Assembly: GCF_001650875.1 (NCBI RefSeq) | Contig: NZ_LXYI01000010.1 | Location: 1-64,000, forward strand | DNA: 64,000 nt | Origin: Sulfitobacter sp. EhC04 | GTDB lineage: Bacteria; Pseudomonadota; Alphaproteobacteria; Rhodobacterales; Rhodobacteraceae | Direction: 5' to 3' | Notes under the pieces: generated by a model | The model's input: the letters and a program-made list of their open reading frames with translations, nothing else | Databases searched by the model: none | Told to the model about the DNA's origin: nothing | Translations under genes and position numbers: made by a program | Shown here: positions 17,083 to 26,169 of the stretch, piece by piece | Layout of the letters: every line of letters starts with the position of its first letter | Numbering within the stretch: the first letter of the stretch is position 1

Positions 17083-18504
17083 TCAGCCTCTCCCCTTGTC
17101 GTCGTGTTTGTCCTGCACCTGCGCCGCCGGGGTTGTTCCGGCAGTGCGGGTCGGGCCTTCGTCTGTGATCCCGGCATCGCTGACCGGCTTGATCGGCTTG
17201 CCCATGAGGCGCAGGATATAATAGGTGCCTGCGCCGAAGACGAAGAAATAGACGATGATGAAAGCGATCAGCGAGGCCGCGACCGCGGGTGCCGCGACGG
17301 GCGAGAGGCTGTCGGAGGTCCGCAGCAGCCCGTAGACGGTAAAGGGCTGGCGTCCCACTTCGGTCGTGATCCAGCCCGCCAGCACCGCGACGAACCCCAT
17401 CGGCCCCATCGCCATCGACGCGCGGTAAAGCCAGGGCGCATCGAAAAGCCGCCCGCGCGCCCGCGCGATCAGCCCCCACAAACCCAGCCCCAGCATGGCA
17501 AAGCCAAGGCCCACCATCACCCGGAAGGAGAAAAAGACAATGGCCACCGGCGGTTCATCCTCGTCCGGGATGGTATCGAGACCGGCCAGCGGCGCGTTCA
17601 GGTCGTGTTTGAGGATCAGCGAACTGAGTTTGGGGATTTCAACGGCGTAATCGACCCGCTTTTCCGCCTGGTTCGGAATGCCGAACAGGATCAGCGGCGC
17701 GCCATGGGGATGGCTGTCGAAATGGCCTTCCATCGCCATCACCTTGGCGGGCTGGTGTTCCAGTGTGTTGATACCATGAAAGTCCCCCGCCGCAATTTGC
17801 AAAGGTGTCACCAGCGCCAGCATCCACATCGCCATTGAGAACATCCTGCGGGCTGGCACATCGCTGCGGTCGCGCAACAGGTGCAGGGCACCCACCGCCC
17901 CCACCACCAGCGCCGTTGTCAGGAAGGCAGCCAGCACCATGTGGGTCAGACGATAGGGGAACGAGGGGTTGAAGACGATCTGCCACCAATCCTCGGGAAT
18001 GAACTGTCCCAGCTCGTTCATGCCGAACCCTGCGGGCGTCTGCATCCAGGAATTGACCGACAATATCCATGTGGCCGAGATTAGCGTGCCGAAGGCCACC
18101 ATGCCCGTCGCCATCATATGCAGCGCGTCGCCCACCCGTTCGCGACCAAAGAGCATGATGCCCAGGAACCCCGCCTCAAGAAAAAAAGCCGTCAGCACTT
18201 CGTAGGCCATCAGCGGTCCGATCACCGGCCCGGCCTTGTCCGAGAACACCGACCAGTTGGTGCCGAACTGGTAGGACATGACGATGCCCGACACGACCCC
18301 CATGCCAAAGGCGATGGCGAATATCTTGACCCAGTAGTTGAACAGAATCAGGAACGTCTGGTCCCGCGTCCAGAGCCAGCGCGCGTTCAGCACCGCCAGA
18401 AAGCTGGCCAGCCCGATGGAGAAGGCCGGAAAGATGATGTGAAACGAGATCGTGAAGGCAAATTGCACCCGCGCGAGGATCTCTGCGGAATATCCGTCAA
18501 ACAT
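17083..18504 (-). CDS. cydA: Cytochrome bd ubiquinol oxidase subunit I (CioA type)
   Basis: A 473-residue heme b558/b595/d subunit starting MFDGYSAEILARVQFAFTISFHIIFPAF. Haem-ligand regions include FSFRVMVG and the quinol-binding Q loop, which is short, as in cyanide-insensitive oxidases. The usual GRQPW motif reads VGRQPFTVYG here, a Trp to Phe change that I confirmed from the codons. The start at 18504 precedes family homology; an 18-residue in-frame extension is not needed. Confidence 0.94.
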   Translation of the reverse strand: MFDGYSAEILARVQFAFTISFHIIFPAFSIGLASFLAVLNARWLWTRDQTFLILFNYWVKIFAIAFGMGVVSGIVMSYQFGTNWSVFSDKAGPVIGPLMAYEVLTAFFLEAGFLGIMLFGRERVGDALHMMATGMVAFGTLISATWILSVNSWMQTPAGFGMNELGQFIPEDWWQIVFNPSFPYRLTHMVLAAFLTTALVVGAVGALHLLRDRSDVPARRMFSMAMWMLALVTPLQIAAGDFHGINTLEHQPAKVMAMEGHFDSHPHGAPLILFGIPNQAEKRVDYAVEIPKLSSLILKHDLNAPLAGLDTIPDEDEPPVAIVFFSFRVMVGLGFAMLGLGLWGLIARARGRLFDAPWLYRASMAMGPMGFVAVLAGWITTEVGRQPFTVYGLLRTSDSLSPVAAPAVAASLIAFIIVYFFVFGAGTYYILRLMGKPIKPVSDAGITDEGPTRTAGTTPAAQVQDKHDDKGRG

Positions 18505-18584
18505 GGCCTGACCTCCGTTGCTTCTGTCCCGGACATAGGCCGTTTTCGCGATCTGCACAGCGGCACATTTCGCCGCAGTGGGTT

Positions 18585-19931
18585 TCAGAACCGCAGATCC
18601 ACCTTCAGACCCGGTTCATTGTCACCCAGTTCGATTTCAGCGCCATGCAGTGCCGCCACTGCCGCCACAAGGCTCAGCCCCAATCCGTTTCCGGGCGTGT
18701 TGCGGCTGCGGTCCAGACGATAAAGCCGGTCCAGCACCTTGTCACGTTCCATGGCCGGAATGCCCGGGCCGGTATCGGCCACCTGCAACCACAGGCCGCC
18801 TGCTGCGTGCCGTGACAGCCGCACCATGATCCGGCTGCCTGCCGGGGTGTGGCGCAGCGCGTTTTCAATCAGGTTCGAGACCATCTGCCCCAACAGCGCC
18901 CGGTCCCCCCGCACCTTCGGCACATCAGCGGCAATATCCAGGGTCAGGCGATGGCCGCTGTCGCTGGCGCTGGGTTCATAGACCTCGATCAAGGTCTGGC
19001 AGACCTGCACCAGATCAACGGGGACAAACCGCGACCGGGCCGACCCGGCCTCGACCTGCGCCAGTTGCAGCAAGGCCTGGAACACCTGCCCCATATCCGC
19101 AACTTCCGCACGGGTGCGGGCGACAAGCTCGGCCTCATCGCCATCCGGGGCCACCTTGCCCTCCAGGTCTTCCAGTTGCAGGGCAACCCGTTGCAGCGGG
19201 GTCTTGAGGTCATGGGCAATATCCGATGACACCTGTTTCAGTGCGGTGACAGAGGCCTCTTGCGCGGTGGCCATCTGGTTCAGCTTGCCGCCGATCTGCA
19301 CAAGGTCGTCGGACCAGCGCGGCCCGACCACCACCCGCGCGCCCAGATCGCCGCCGGTCATCCGGTCGAGCGCGCGGCCCACCACCTCCACATGCTGCTT
19401 GGACCGGCGCGCCAGAACCAGCCCCCCTGAAAGCGCGATCAGCACCGTTGGCAGCAGGCTGATCAGCAGGATGTTGAGGAAAACACCCCCCAGCGCCTCG
19501 ATCTCGGCCCGGCTGCGAGCGATGGTGATGATGCCGCCGTACAACCGGTCGGTCAGCGACAGGTAAGCGCCATCATATTGCGCGCGGTCACGGTCCAGAG
19601 AGATGATGTGAAATCCCGCTTCGTCCCGCGCGATTGCCCCATTGCCGAAGATCCGGCCCGAGGGTGCGATATAGCTCAGCACCATGCGGTTCGGATCAGC
19701 CTCGCGGCTTTCCGCCTCGACCAGTGCGGCCACGGCGCGGGCGTTCGGCGCGGCGCGAAACCCTGCAAGGTCCTGGCGCAGATCGGCACGGATCGCCTGT
19801 TCGAACGAGCGCTGGGTAAACCCATAGCTGGCCGCGAGACTCAGCAGGCTGACGGCGGTGAACAGCGCCACCAGCAGCAGCGCCAGCCGCAGCGGCATCG
19901 ACCGCCAGAATTGCGACAGCCCTGCGCTCAT
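18585..19931 (-). CDS. Sensor histidine kinase
   Basis: A 448-residue inner-membrane kinase: helix 1 at about 14-37, periplasmic sensor about 38-150, helix 2 at about 152-175, HAMP (ALDRMTGGDLGARV) to about 200, and a dimerisation domain with phosphorylated His240 in SSDIAHDLKTPL. The ATPase domain has NLIENALRHTPAG (N box), DTGPGIP (G1) and GLGLSLV (G2). It overlaps the response regulator by 4 bp and faces a DegP-type protease gene, which suggests envelope-stress sensing (inference). Confidence 0.93.
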   Translation of the reverse strand: MSAGLSQFWRSMPLRLALLLVALFTAVSLLSLAASYGFTQRSFEQAIRADLRQDLAGFRAAPNARAVAALVEAESREADPNRMVLSYIAPSGRIFGNGAIARDEAGFHIISLDRDRAQYDGAYLSLTDRLYGGIITIARSRAEIEALGGVFLNILLISLLPTVLIALSGGLVLARRSKQHVEVVGRALDRMTGGDLGARVVVGPRWSDDLVQIGGKLNQMATAQEASVTALKQVSSDIAHDLKTPLQRVALQLEDLEGKVAPDGDEAELVARTRAEVADMGQVFQALLQLAQVEAGSARSRFVPVDLVQVCQTLIEVYEPSASDSGHRLTLDIAADVPKVRGDRALLGQMVSNLIENALRHTPAGSRIMVRLSRHAAGGLWLQVADTGPGIPAMERDKVLDRLYRLDRSRNTPGNGLGLSLVAAVAALHGAEIELGDNEPGLKVDLRF

Positions 19932-20599
19932 GCGGCAATCCTGTAGCCCGCGCCGCGCACCGTCTGGATCAACTCCCCGTCAAAGGGCCGGTCCACCTTG
20001 GCGCGCAACCGGCTGATGTGGGTTTCCACCACATTGGTGCCGGGGTCAAAACCGATGTCCCAGACCGCCTCCAGCAACATGGTGCGGGTCTGGACCCGCC
20101 CCTTGCGCCGCAGCAGATGCTCCAGCAGGGCGAATTCGCGGGGCAGCAGGTCAAGCACCTGTCCCGCCCGCGTGACCGTCCGGGTGATCAGGTTCATCTC
20201 CAGATCGCCCGCGCGCAGCACCGTCTCGGCCTCCATCGCCTGCGGCCTGCGCGACAGCGCTGCCACCCGTGCCGACAATTCGCCAAAGACAAAGGGTTTC
20301 GCCAGATAATCATCCGCCCCGGCGCGCAGGCCCTCGATCCGGTCCTCGACATCGCCCATCGCGGTCAGCAGCAGTACCGGCACGGTCGATCCCGCCCCGC
20401 GCAGGGTCTTGAGCAGGGTCAGCCCGTCGACCTGCGGCAACATCCGGTCAAGGATCAGCACGTCATGCCCCCCCGCCGTCGCCGCAATCAGCCCTTCGCG
20501 ACCGTCCGCAACCAGATCGACGATATGACCTTCCTCGCGCAACCCCCTGGCGATGTAGCGCCCGGTTGTGGCGTCGTCTTCTATGACGAGCAGTTTCAT
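19928..20599 (-). CDS. OmpR-family response regulator
   Basis: A 223-residue regulator: receiver domain with acidic pair in VIEDDATTG, phospho-acceptor Asp51 in LILDRMLPQ and Lys near 101 in YLAKPF, then a winged-helix DNA-binding domain (LPREFALLEHLLRRKGRVQTRTMLLEAVW). The ATG at 20599 opens the receiver domain; a longer in-frame extension is non-homologous. It is divergent from the degP-like gene. Confidence 0.94.
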   Translation of the reverse strand: MKLLVIEDDATTGRYIARGLREEGHIVDLVADGREGLIAATAGGHDVLILDRMLPQVDGLTLLKTLRGAGSTVPVLLLTAMGDVEDRIEGLRAGADDYLAKPFVFGELSARVAALSRRPQAMEAETVLRAGDLEMNLITRTVTRAGQVLDLLPREFALLEHLLRRKGRVQTRTMLLEAVWDIGFDPGTNVVETHISRLRAKVDRPFDGELIQTVRGAGYRIAA

Positions 20600-20639
20600 C
20601 CTGACCTCTGTTTCTGGTCTGCAGGTCTCTTGCATAGAC

Positions 20640-20690
20640 AATATGGGGCGGCGGGCCGCGTTACAAATTTGTATAGCGCCGCCCACGACG
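20640..20690. promoter_or_regulatory. Palindrome between response regulator and protease genes
   Basis: The perfect 12-bp palindrome TACAAATTTGTA (20662-20673) lies in the 146-bp divergent spacer, set inside flanking GGCGG/CCGCC arms (about 20646-20685). It is a candidate binding site for the OmpR-type regulator controlling both directions, by position and symmetry only. Confidence 0.5.
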
Positions 20691-20745
20691 CTGTAAGGAC
20701 AGACCGTCATATGGGGGGAGCACAAGAAAATTCGAGGTAACTCCG

Positions 20746-21849
20746 ATGCAATCCATTCTGAAATCCCCCCGGCAAGGCGCGGCTGCGGCATTGACTGCCG
20801 CCTTGCTGGCCACATCCGCCCTGACAGTCGCACCGGCTGCGGCCTATGCCGTGCCCGCAGGCGGCTATGCCGATCTGGTGGAACAAGTCTCGCCCGCCGT
20901 TGTCTTTATCGAAGTCACAACCAAGGCGCAGAACGATCCCGCCCCCCTGCCGCGCAACATTCCCCCGCAGCTGCGCCGCTTCTTCGAAGATGGAATGCCC
21001 GGCCAGCAAGGTCCTCTTCAGGGCGTCGGGTCGGGCTTCATCATTTCCTCCGATGGCCAGATCGTGACCAATCACCACGTGGTCGCGGGTGCCGACACCG
21101 TCACCGTCAAACTGGCTGACGACCGCAGTTTCGAGGCCAAGGTGGTCGGCAGTGACCCGATGACGGATATCGCCCTGCTCAAGATCGAAGCGGATGTTGA
21201 CCTGCCCTTCGTCAAATTCGGCACCACCGAGGGCCTGCGGGTGGGGGACGAAGTTGTCGCCGTCGGCAATCCCTTCGGTCTTGGCGGCACCGTGACTTCT
21301 GGCATCATCTCGGCCCTATCGCGTGACATCCGGTCGGGCCCCTTCGATGACTTCATCCAGACCGATGCCTCGATCAACAAGGGCAACTCCGGCGGTCCGC
21401 TCTTCAACAACGCCGGTGACGTCATCGGCGTCAACACCGCCATCCTGTCGCCGGACGGCGGCTCCGTCGGCATCGGCTTTGCCGTGCCTGCCGATCTGGT
21501 ACAGACGGTTGTGGCCGATCTGTCCGACGACGGCACCGTCGCACGCGGCTGGTTGGGCGTGAACATCCGCCCGATGACCGAAGAGGTCGCCAATGTCCTG
21601 GGCTATGACACACCCAAAGGTGCCGTGATCGAAGCGGTGAGCGAGGACAGCCCCGCCGCCAAGGCCGGTCTGAAGCGGGGCGACATCATCATGTCCTTTG
21701 GCGAGACCAACGTGGTCGACCTGCGCGACCTGACCCGAGCGGTGGCCACCACCGAGCCTGAACAAAGCACACAGATGAAAGTGCTGCGCAAGGGCGAGGA
21801 GCTCACCCTCGACGTGACCGTGGGCAAGCTGGATCCCAAGCCGGCCTGA
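20746..21849 (+). CDS. Periplasmic DegP/DegQ-like serine protease, one PDZ domain
   Basis: A 367-residue HtrA-family protease. A signal peptide (about residues 1-33, cleavage near AAAYA) precedes the trypsin-like domain with catalytic His111 (TNHHVV), Asp141 (MTDIALLK) and Ser215 (GNSGGPL). A single PDZ domain follows (about 255-360), where DegP and DegQ have two, so it is DegS-length but secreted. It degrades misfolded envelope proteins. The gene is divergent from a two-component system and ends in a strong terminator. Confidence 0.92.
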   Translation: MQSILKSPRQGAAAALTAALLATSALTVAPAAAYAVPAGGYADLVEQVSPAVVFIEVTTKAQNDPAPLPRNIPPQLRRFFEDGMPGQQGPLQGVGSGFIISSDGQIVTNHHVVAGADTVTVKLADDRSFEAKVVGSDPMTDIALLKIEADVDLPFVKFGTTEGLRVGDEVVAVGNPFGLGGTVTSGIISALSRDIRSGPFDDFIQTDASINKGNSGGPLFNNAGDVIGVNTAILSPDGGSVGIGFAVPADLVQTVVADLSDDGTVARGWLGVNIRPMTEEVANVLGYDTPKGAVIEAVSEDSPAAKAGLKRGDIIMSFGETNVVDLRDLTRAVATTEPEQSTQMKVLRKGEELTLDVTVGKLDPKPA

Positions 21850-21860
21850 CCCATGCAAGA

Positions 21861-21895
21861 CCCCGGCGGCTTCCCCCGTTCGCCGCCGGGGTTTT
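21861..21895 (+). terminator. Rho-independent terminator after degP-like gene
   Basis: A perfect 10-bp stem CCCCGGCGGC/GCCGCCGGGG (21861-21870 and 21882-21891) with an 11-nt loop, followed by TTTT, 12 bp after the stop codon. Confidence 0.9.
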
Positions 21896-21915
21896 CATGC
21901 CCGGCCCATCTGCCC

Positions 21916-22377
21916 TCAGAACTTCGCAATCCGTTCCAGGGCCTGCCGCAGGAACCGGGCTTCTTCTTCTGAAAAATCGGCCATCAGAGCGCGGTCAAAT
22001 TGCTGGCCCTGCGCGGCCAGATCGGCATAGGCCTGCCTGCCCTGCGATGTCAGCGCCAGCGTTTCGTGGCGGCGGTCATCCTCGCGCTGGCTGCGTGTCA
22101 GGAAACGCTTGGCTTGCAAGGCCGCCACAGCGCGGCTGACCTTGGTCTTGTGCATCCGCGCCCGGTCGCAAATCTCCTTTGCGGTCATCGCCCCGTACCG
22201 GCCCAGATGGAACAAGACGCGCCATTCAGTGCGCAGCATCCCGTATCTGCCCTTGTAGTATTGCTGAAAACTCGCGCTCGATTCTTCGGCTGCAATGTTC
22301 AGCAGATATGGCAAGAACCCCCGCAGATCGAAATCAACGGCGTCTTCGTGGTCCGACATCACTTCCTTTTCTGACAT
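21916..22377 (-). CDS. MarR-family transcriptional regulator of the homogentisate genes
   Basis: A 153-residue winged-helix regulator. The recognition region MTAKEICDRARMHKTKVSRAVAALQAKRFLTR (about residues 64-95) and the wing REDDRRHETLALTSQG are typical MarR. It is divergent from hmgA with a 74-bp spacer, so it most likely represses the homogentisate operon and responds to a pathway aromatic; that link is by context. Confidence 0.88.
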   Translation of the reverse strand: MSEKEVMSDHEDAVDFDLRGFLPYLLNIAAEESSASFQQYYKGRYGMLRTEWRVLFHLGRYGAMTAKEICDRARMHKTKVSRAVAALQAKRFLTRSQREDDRRHETLALTSQGRQAYADLAAQGQQFDRALMADFSEEEARFLRQALERIAKF

Positions 22378-22394
22378 TTTTGTAATTTACCACG

Positions 22395-22423
22395 TTGTTA
22401 GTTACAAAACCAACTAATATGTG
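22395..22423 (+). promoter_or_regulatory. hmgA promoter with overlapping MarR operator
   Basis: The inverted repeat TTAGTT-N8-AACTAA (22398-22417) sits in the divergent marR/hmgA spacer. It overlaps a possible -35 TTGTTA (22395-22400) and -10 TATGTG (22418-22423) with a 17-bp gap reading into hmgA. A MarR dimer bound here would block hmgA transcription and autoregulate its own gene. Confidence 0.55.
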
Positions 22424-22451
22424 ATCTTCAAGTACAGCGAAAGGACCTGCC

Positions 22452-23813
22452 ATGAATAAGGACGTCGCCCGCCACAGGCTGCAGACTGCGGCCACCCCTG
22501 TCGGCACCCATGAAGGGTACATGCCCGGCTTCGGCAATGATTTCGAGACGGAGGCCCTGCCCGGTGCCTTGCCCCAGGGCATGAATTCGCCGCAAAAGGT
22601 GAACTACGGCCTTTACGGCGAACAGCTGTCCGGCACCGCCTTCACCGCGCCCAGCCACCAGAACGAACGCAGCTGGTGCTACCGCATCCGGCCTTCGGTC
22701 AAACACACCCACCGCTTTGAAAAGATCGACCTGCCCTATTGGAAGTCCGCACCGCATGTGGACCCGGAGGTGGTCAGCCTGGGCCAGTACCGCTGGGACC
22801 CGGTGCCGCATTCCGCCGACAAGCTGACCTGGCTTACCGGCATGCGCACCATGACCACGGCGGGTGACGTGAACACCCAGGTCGGCATGGCCAGCCATAT
22901 CTATCTGGTCACAGACAGCATGGTGGATGCCTATTTCTATTCCGCCGATTCGGAGCTTTTGGTGGTCCCGCAAGAGGGCCGCCTGCGCTTTGCCACCGAA
23001 CTGGGCGTGATCGACATCGAACCACAGGAAATCGCCATCATCCCGCGCGGACTGGTCTACCGCGTCGAAGTGCTCGAAGGGCCATGCCGCGGCTTTGTCT
23101 GCGAGAACTACGGACAGAAGTTCGACCTGCCGGGGCGCGGCCCCATCGGAGCCAACTGCATGGCAAACCGGCGCGACTTCAAGACCCCCGTGGCGGCCTA
23201 TGAGGACCGCGACGCGCCCTCCACCGTCACCGTGAAATGGGCAGGTCAGTTCCACGAGACCAAGATCGGCCATTCTCCGCTCGACGTGGTGGCCTGGCAT
23301 GGCAACTACGCGCCCTGCAAATACGACCTGCGCACCTATTGCCCCGTGGGCGCGGTGCTGTTCGATCACCCCGATCCGTCGATCTTTACCGTGCTCACCG
23401 CGCCCTCGGGCGTCGAAGGCACCGCGAACATCGACTTCGTGCTGTTCCGCGACCGCTGGATGGTGGCCGAAGATACCTTCCGCCCGCCGTGGTATCACAA
23501 GAACGTCATGTCCGAACTGATGGGCAATATCTTTGGCATCTACGACGCCAAGCCCAAGGGTTTCGTCCCCGGCGGCATGTCGCTGCACAATATGATGCTG
23601 CCGCACGGGCCGGACAAACAAGCCTTCGAGGGCGCATCTAACGCAGACCTTGAAGCGGAGAAGCTGGAGAATACCATGTCCTTCATGTTCGAGACCCGTT
23701 TCCCGCAGCACCTGACCGCCTTCGCCGCCAAGGAAGCGCCCCTGCAGGACGATTACATCGACTGCTGGACGGATCTGGAAAAGAAGTTCGACGGCACACC
23801 CGGCAAGAAATAA
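22452..23813 (+). CDS. hmgA: Homogentisate 1,2-dioxygenase
   Basis: A 453-residue non-haem iron dioxygenase opening the homogentisate ring to maleylacetoacetate. Family signatures: [19 protein letters not shown] near the N-terminus, and the C-terminal iron-binding region [16 protein letters not shown] and [16 protein letters not shown], supplying two His and one Glu. AAAGGACC precedes the ATG. First gene of a run hmgA-fahA-MBL-flavin hydroxylase-DUF2783. Confidence 0.96.
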   Translation: MNKDVARHRLQTAATPVGTHEGYMPGFGNDFETEALPGALPQGMNSPQKVNYGLYGEQLSGTAFTAPSHQNERSWCYRIRPSVKHTHRFEKIDLPYWKSAPHVDPEVVSLGQYRWDPVPHSADKLTWLTGMRTMTTAGDVNTQVGMASHIYLVTDSMVDAYFYSADSELLVVPQEGRLRFATELGVIDIEPQEIAIIPRGLVYRVEVLEGPCRGFVCENYGQKFDLPGRGPIGANCMANRRDFKTPVAAYEDRDAPSTVTVKWAGQFHETKIGHSPLDVVAWHGNYAPCKYDLRTYCPVGAVLFDHPDPSIFTVLTAPSGVEGTANIDFVLFRDRWMVAEDTFRPPWYHKNVMSELMGNIFGIYDAKPKGFVPGGMSLHNMMLPHGPDKQAFEGASNADLEAEKLENTMSFMFETRFPQHLTAFAAKEAPLQDDYIDCWTDLEKKFDGTPGKK

Positions 23814-23873
23814 TGACACCTGCCGGTTTCGCCCCAGGTTGAGACCGGCACGCATCACCACAAGGAATACCAC

Positions 23874-25127
23874 ATGACCCTGCTCCCCTCCTGGGTGGAA
23901 AGCGCCAACAGCGCCGACACCGATTTTCCCCTCAACAACCTGCCCTACGGCGTGTTCGAGACCGACAGCCTGGAACCGCGCTGCGGCGTGGCCATCGGTG
24001 ACATGATCCTCGACATGGCCGCCATGGAAGAAGCCGGGCTGATCGACCTGACCGAAGAGCCGGTGTTCGACGTGCCCTACTGGAACGACGTGATGGAACT
24101 GGGCCCCGAGGGCTGGCAGGCCCTGCGCGACCGGCTGGGTGAACTGCTGGCGGCAGATGCCCCGGACCAGGCCCAGGTCGCGCCGCATCTGGTGCCGATG
24201 GCGGAAGCGCGGATGCACTTGCCGCTGGTGGTCACCGAATTCACCGATTTCTACGCGGGCAAGCACCACGCGACCAACATCGGCACCATGTTCAGGGGCG
24301 CGGAAAACGCGCTGCCGCCGAACTGGCTGCACATCCCGATCGGCTACAACGGGCGCGCCTCCACCGTAGTCGTGTCCGGCACCCCGATCACCCGACCCAA
24401 CGGCCAGACCAAGGCCCCGGATGCGGATATTCCTTCCTTCGGCCCCAGCAAGCGGCTGGACATCGAACTGGAGATGGGCGCGATCGTCGGCACCTCCTCC
24501 GAAATGGGCCACCCGGTCAGCGTGGCGCAGGCCGATGACATGATCTTTGGCTACGTGCTGCTCAACGACTGGTCCGCACGCGACATCCAGCCCTGGGAAT
24601 ATCAGCCGCTCGGCCCGTTCCAGGCCAAGGCATTCGGCACCTCGATCTCCCCCTGGATCGTGACAAAAGCGGCGCTGGAGCCGTTCCGAACCTCCACGCC
24701 CGAACGCGAAAAGGACCTGCTGCCCTACCTGCGCGAACCCGGACCGATGCTCTATGACATCGAGCTTGAGGTGACGATGGCCCCCGAAGGCAAGGCCCCC
24801 ACCACCATCGCGCGCACCAACTACAGCGAAATGTACTATTCCGCCGCGCAGCAACTGGCGCATCACGCCTCCTCGGGCTGTGCGATGAACGCAGGCGATC
24901 TTCTGGGCTCCGGCACGATCTCCGGCCCCGAAAAGGACCAGCGCGGCTCGCTCATAGAACTCAGCTGGGGCGGCAAGGAAACCATCACGCTGGACAGCGG
25001 CGACACCCGCACTTTCATCGAGGACGGTGATACAATGACGCTCAAGGGCGCCGCCAAAGGCGACGGCTACCGCATCGGCTTCGGCGACTGCGTGGGCACG
25101 ATCAAACCGGCAATCAAGTTCCCCTGA
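23874..25127 (+). CDS. fahA: Fumarylacetoacetase
   Basis: A 417-residue hydrolase splitting fumarylacetoacetate into fumarate and acetoacetate, the last step of homogentisate breakdown. Signatures: FTDFYAGKHHATNIGTMFRG (catalytic His/Asp region, about 123-142), DIELEMGAIVG, NDWSARDIQPWEYQPLGPF and LLGSGTISGPE. No maleylacetoacetate isomerase gene lies between hmgA and fahA or elsewhere in the window, so that step must be encoded elsewhere or bypassed. Confidence 0.96.
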   Translation: MTLLPSWVESANSADTDFPLNNLPYGVFETDSLEPRCGVAIGDMILDMAAMEEAGLIDLTEEPVFDVPYWNDVMELGPEGWQALRDRLGELLAADAPDQAQVAPHLVPMAEARMHLPLVVTEFTDFYAGKHHATNIGTMFRGAENALPPNWLHIPIGYNGRASTVVVSGTPITRPNGQTKAPDADIPSFGPSKRLDIELEMGAIVGTSSEMGHPVSVAQADDMIFGYVLLNDWSARDIQPWEYQPLGPFQAKAFGTSISPWIVTKAALEPFRTSTPEREKDLLPYLREPGPMLYDIELEVTMAPEGKAPTTIARTNYSEMYYSAAQQLAHHASSGCAMNAGDLLGSGTISGPEKDQRGSLIELSWGGKETITLDSGDTRTFIEDGDTMTLKGAAKGDGYRIGFGDCVGTIKPAIKFP

Positions 25128-25129
25128 TC

Positions 25130-25151
25130 TTCATTGTTCCAAAAAATACAC
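25130..25151. repeat. Short dispersed motif, copy 2
   Basis: The motif TTCATTGTTCC-AAAAAATACAC directly follows the fahA stop and matches the copy at 212-232 apart from one base and one added A. Function not visible. Confidence 0.45.
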
Positions 25152-25194
25152 ACAGGTGACGCCACCACGCGCGCCACACCGGAAAGGACATACC

Positions 25195-26145
25195 ATGGCC
25201 AAAGCTTTTGCCTCGCAGGGCGACATGACCGAAAAGAAAATCACCTTCGACGAGGTCGGCCGCGACCTCTGGGCCTTTACCGCCGAAGGGGACCCGAACT
25301 CCGGCGTGATCATCGGCGATGACAGCGTCATGATCGTCGAGGCGCAGGCGACCCCGCGTCTGGCCAACAAGGTCATCGAAAAGGTCCGCGAAGTCACCGA
25401 CAAGCCGATCAGCCACATTGTCATGACCCATTACCACGCGGTCCGCGTGCTGGGGGCCTCGGCTTACGGTGCCGATCAGGTCATAATGTCCGACGTGGCC
25501 CGTGCCATGGTGGTCGAACGCGGGCAGGAGGACTGGGACAGCGAATTCCAGCGTTTCCCGCGCCTGTTCGAAGGCCACGAAAGCATCCCCGGCCTGACCT
25601 GGCCGACCACCACATTCTCCGACAGCATGACTGTCTATCTCGGGAACCGCCGGGTGGACATCAAGCACATCGGCCGTGCCCATACCGCAGGGGACGCGGT
25701 GATCCACGTGCCCGACGAGAATGTGATGTTCACCGGCGACATCGTCGAGGACCACTCCGCCTGCTATTGCGGTGATGGGCATTTCAACGACTGGGGCGGC
25801 ACGCTGGACAATATCCTGGCCTATGACGTCGACGCCATCGCACCGGGCCGAGGCGGCGCGCTGATGGGCCGCGACGCGGTGAACAGCGCCATCGCCAGCA
25901 CCCGCGACTTCGTGAATTCCACCTATGCCCCCGCCGCCCGTGTCGCGGCCCGCGGCGGCAGCCTCAAGGAAGCCTGGGACGCGGTGCGCGCCGCCTGCGA
26001 CCCCAAGTTTGCAGACTACGCGATCTACGAACACTGCCTGCCCTTCAACGTAGCCCGCGCCTATGACGAGGCCCGCGGCATCGACACGCCCCGCATCTGG
26101 ACTGCCGAGCGGGACATCGAGATGTGGAACGCATTGCAGGCATAA
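25195..26145 (+). CDS. MBL-fold protein with altered metal motif, in homogentisate operon
   Basis: A 316-residue metallo-beta-lactamase-fold protein. The hallmark HxHxDH reads HYHAVR here (residues 79-84): the first two His remain, while Asp and the third His are Val and Arg. Later ligand-like positions persist (GRAHTAGDAV, FTGDIVEDH). It may bind a single metal or act differently from classic hydrolases. GGAAAGGA precedes the ATG at 25195. Its place between fahA and a hydroxylase gene suggests an accessory aromatic-pathway role. Confidence 0.85.
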   Translation: MAKAFASQGDMTEKKITFDEVGRDLWAFTAEGDPNSGVIIGDDSVMIVEAQATPRLANKVIEKVREVTDKPISHIVMTHYHAVRVLGASAYGADQVIMSDVARAMVVERGQEDWDSEFQRFPRLFEGHESIPGLTWPTTTFSDSMTVYLGNRRVDIKHIGRAHTAGDAVIHVPDENVMFTGDIVEDHSACYCGDGHFNDWGGTLDNILAYDVDAIAPGRGGALMGRDAVNSAIASTRDFVNSTYAPAARVAARGGSLKEAWDAVRAACDPKFADYAIYEHCLPFNVARAYDEARGIDTPRIWTAERDIEMWNALQA

Positions 26146-26169
26146 TCCTGCATTCCAGGGAGGATCGAC

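Noticed and set aside
22428..24866. An 812-residue open frame on the minus strand across hmgA and fahA
   Set aside because: It crosses two well-recognised genes and has shadow-type composition with no recognisable domain.
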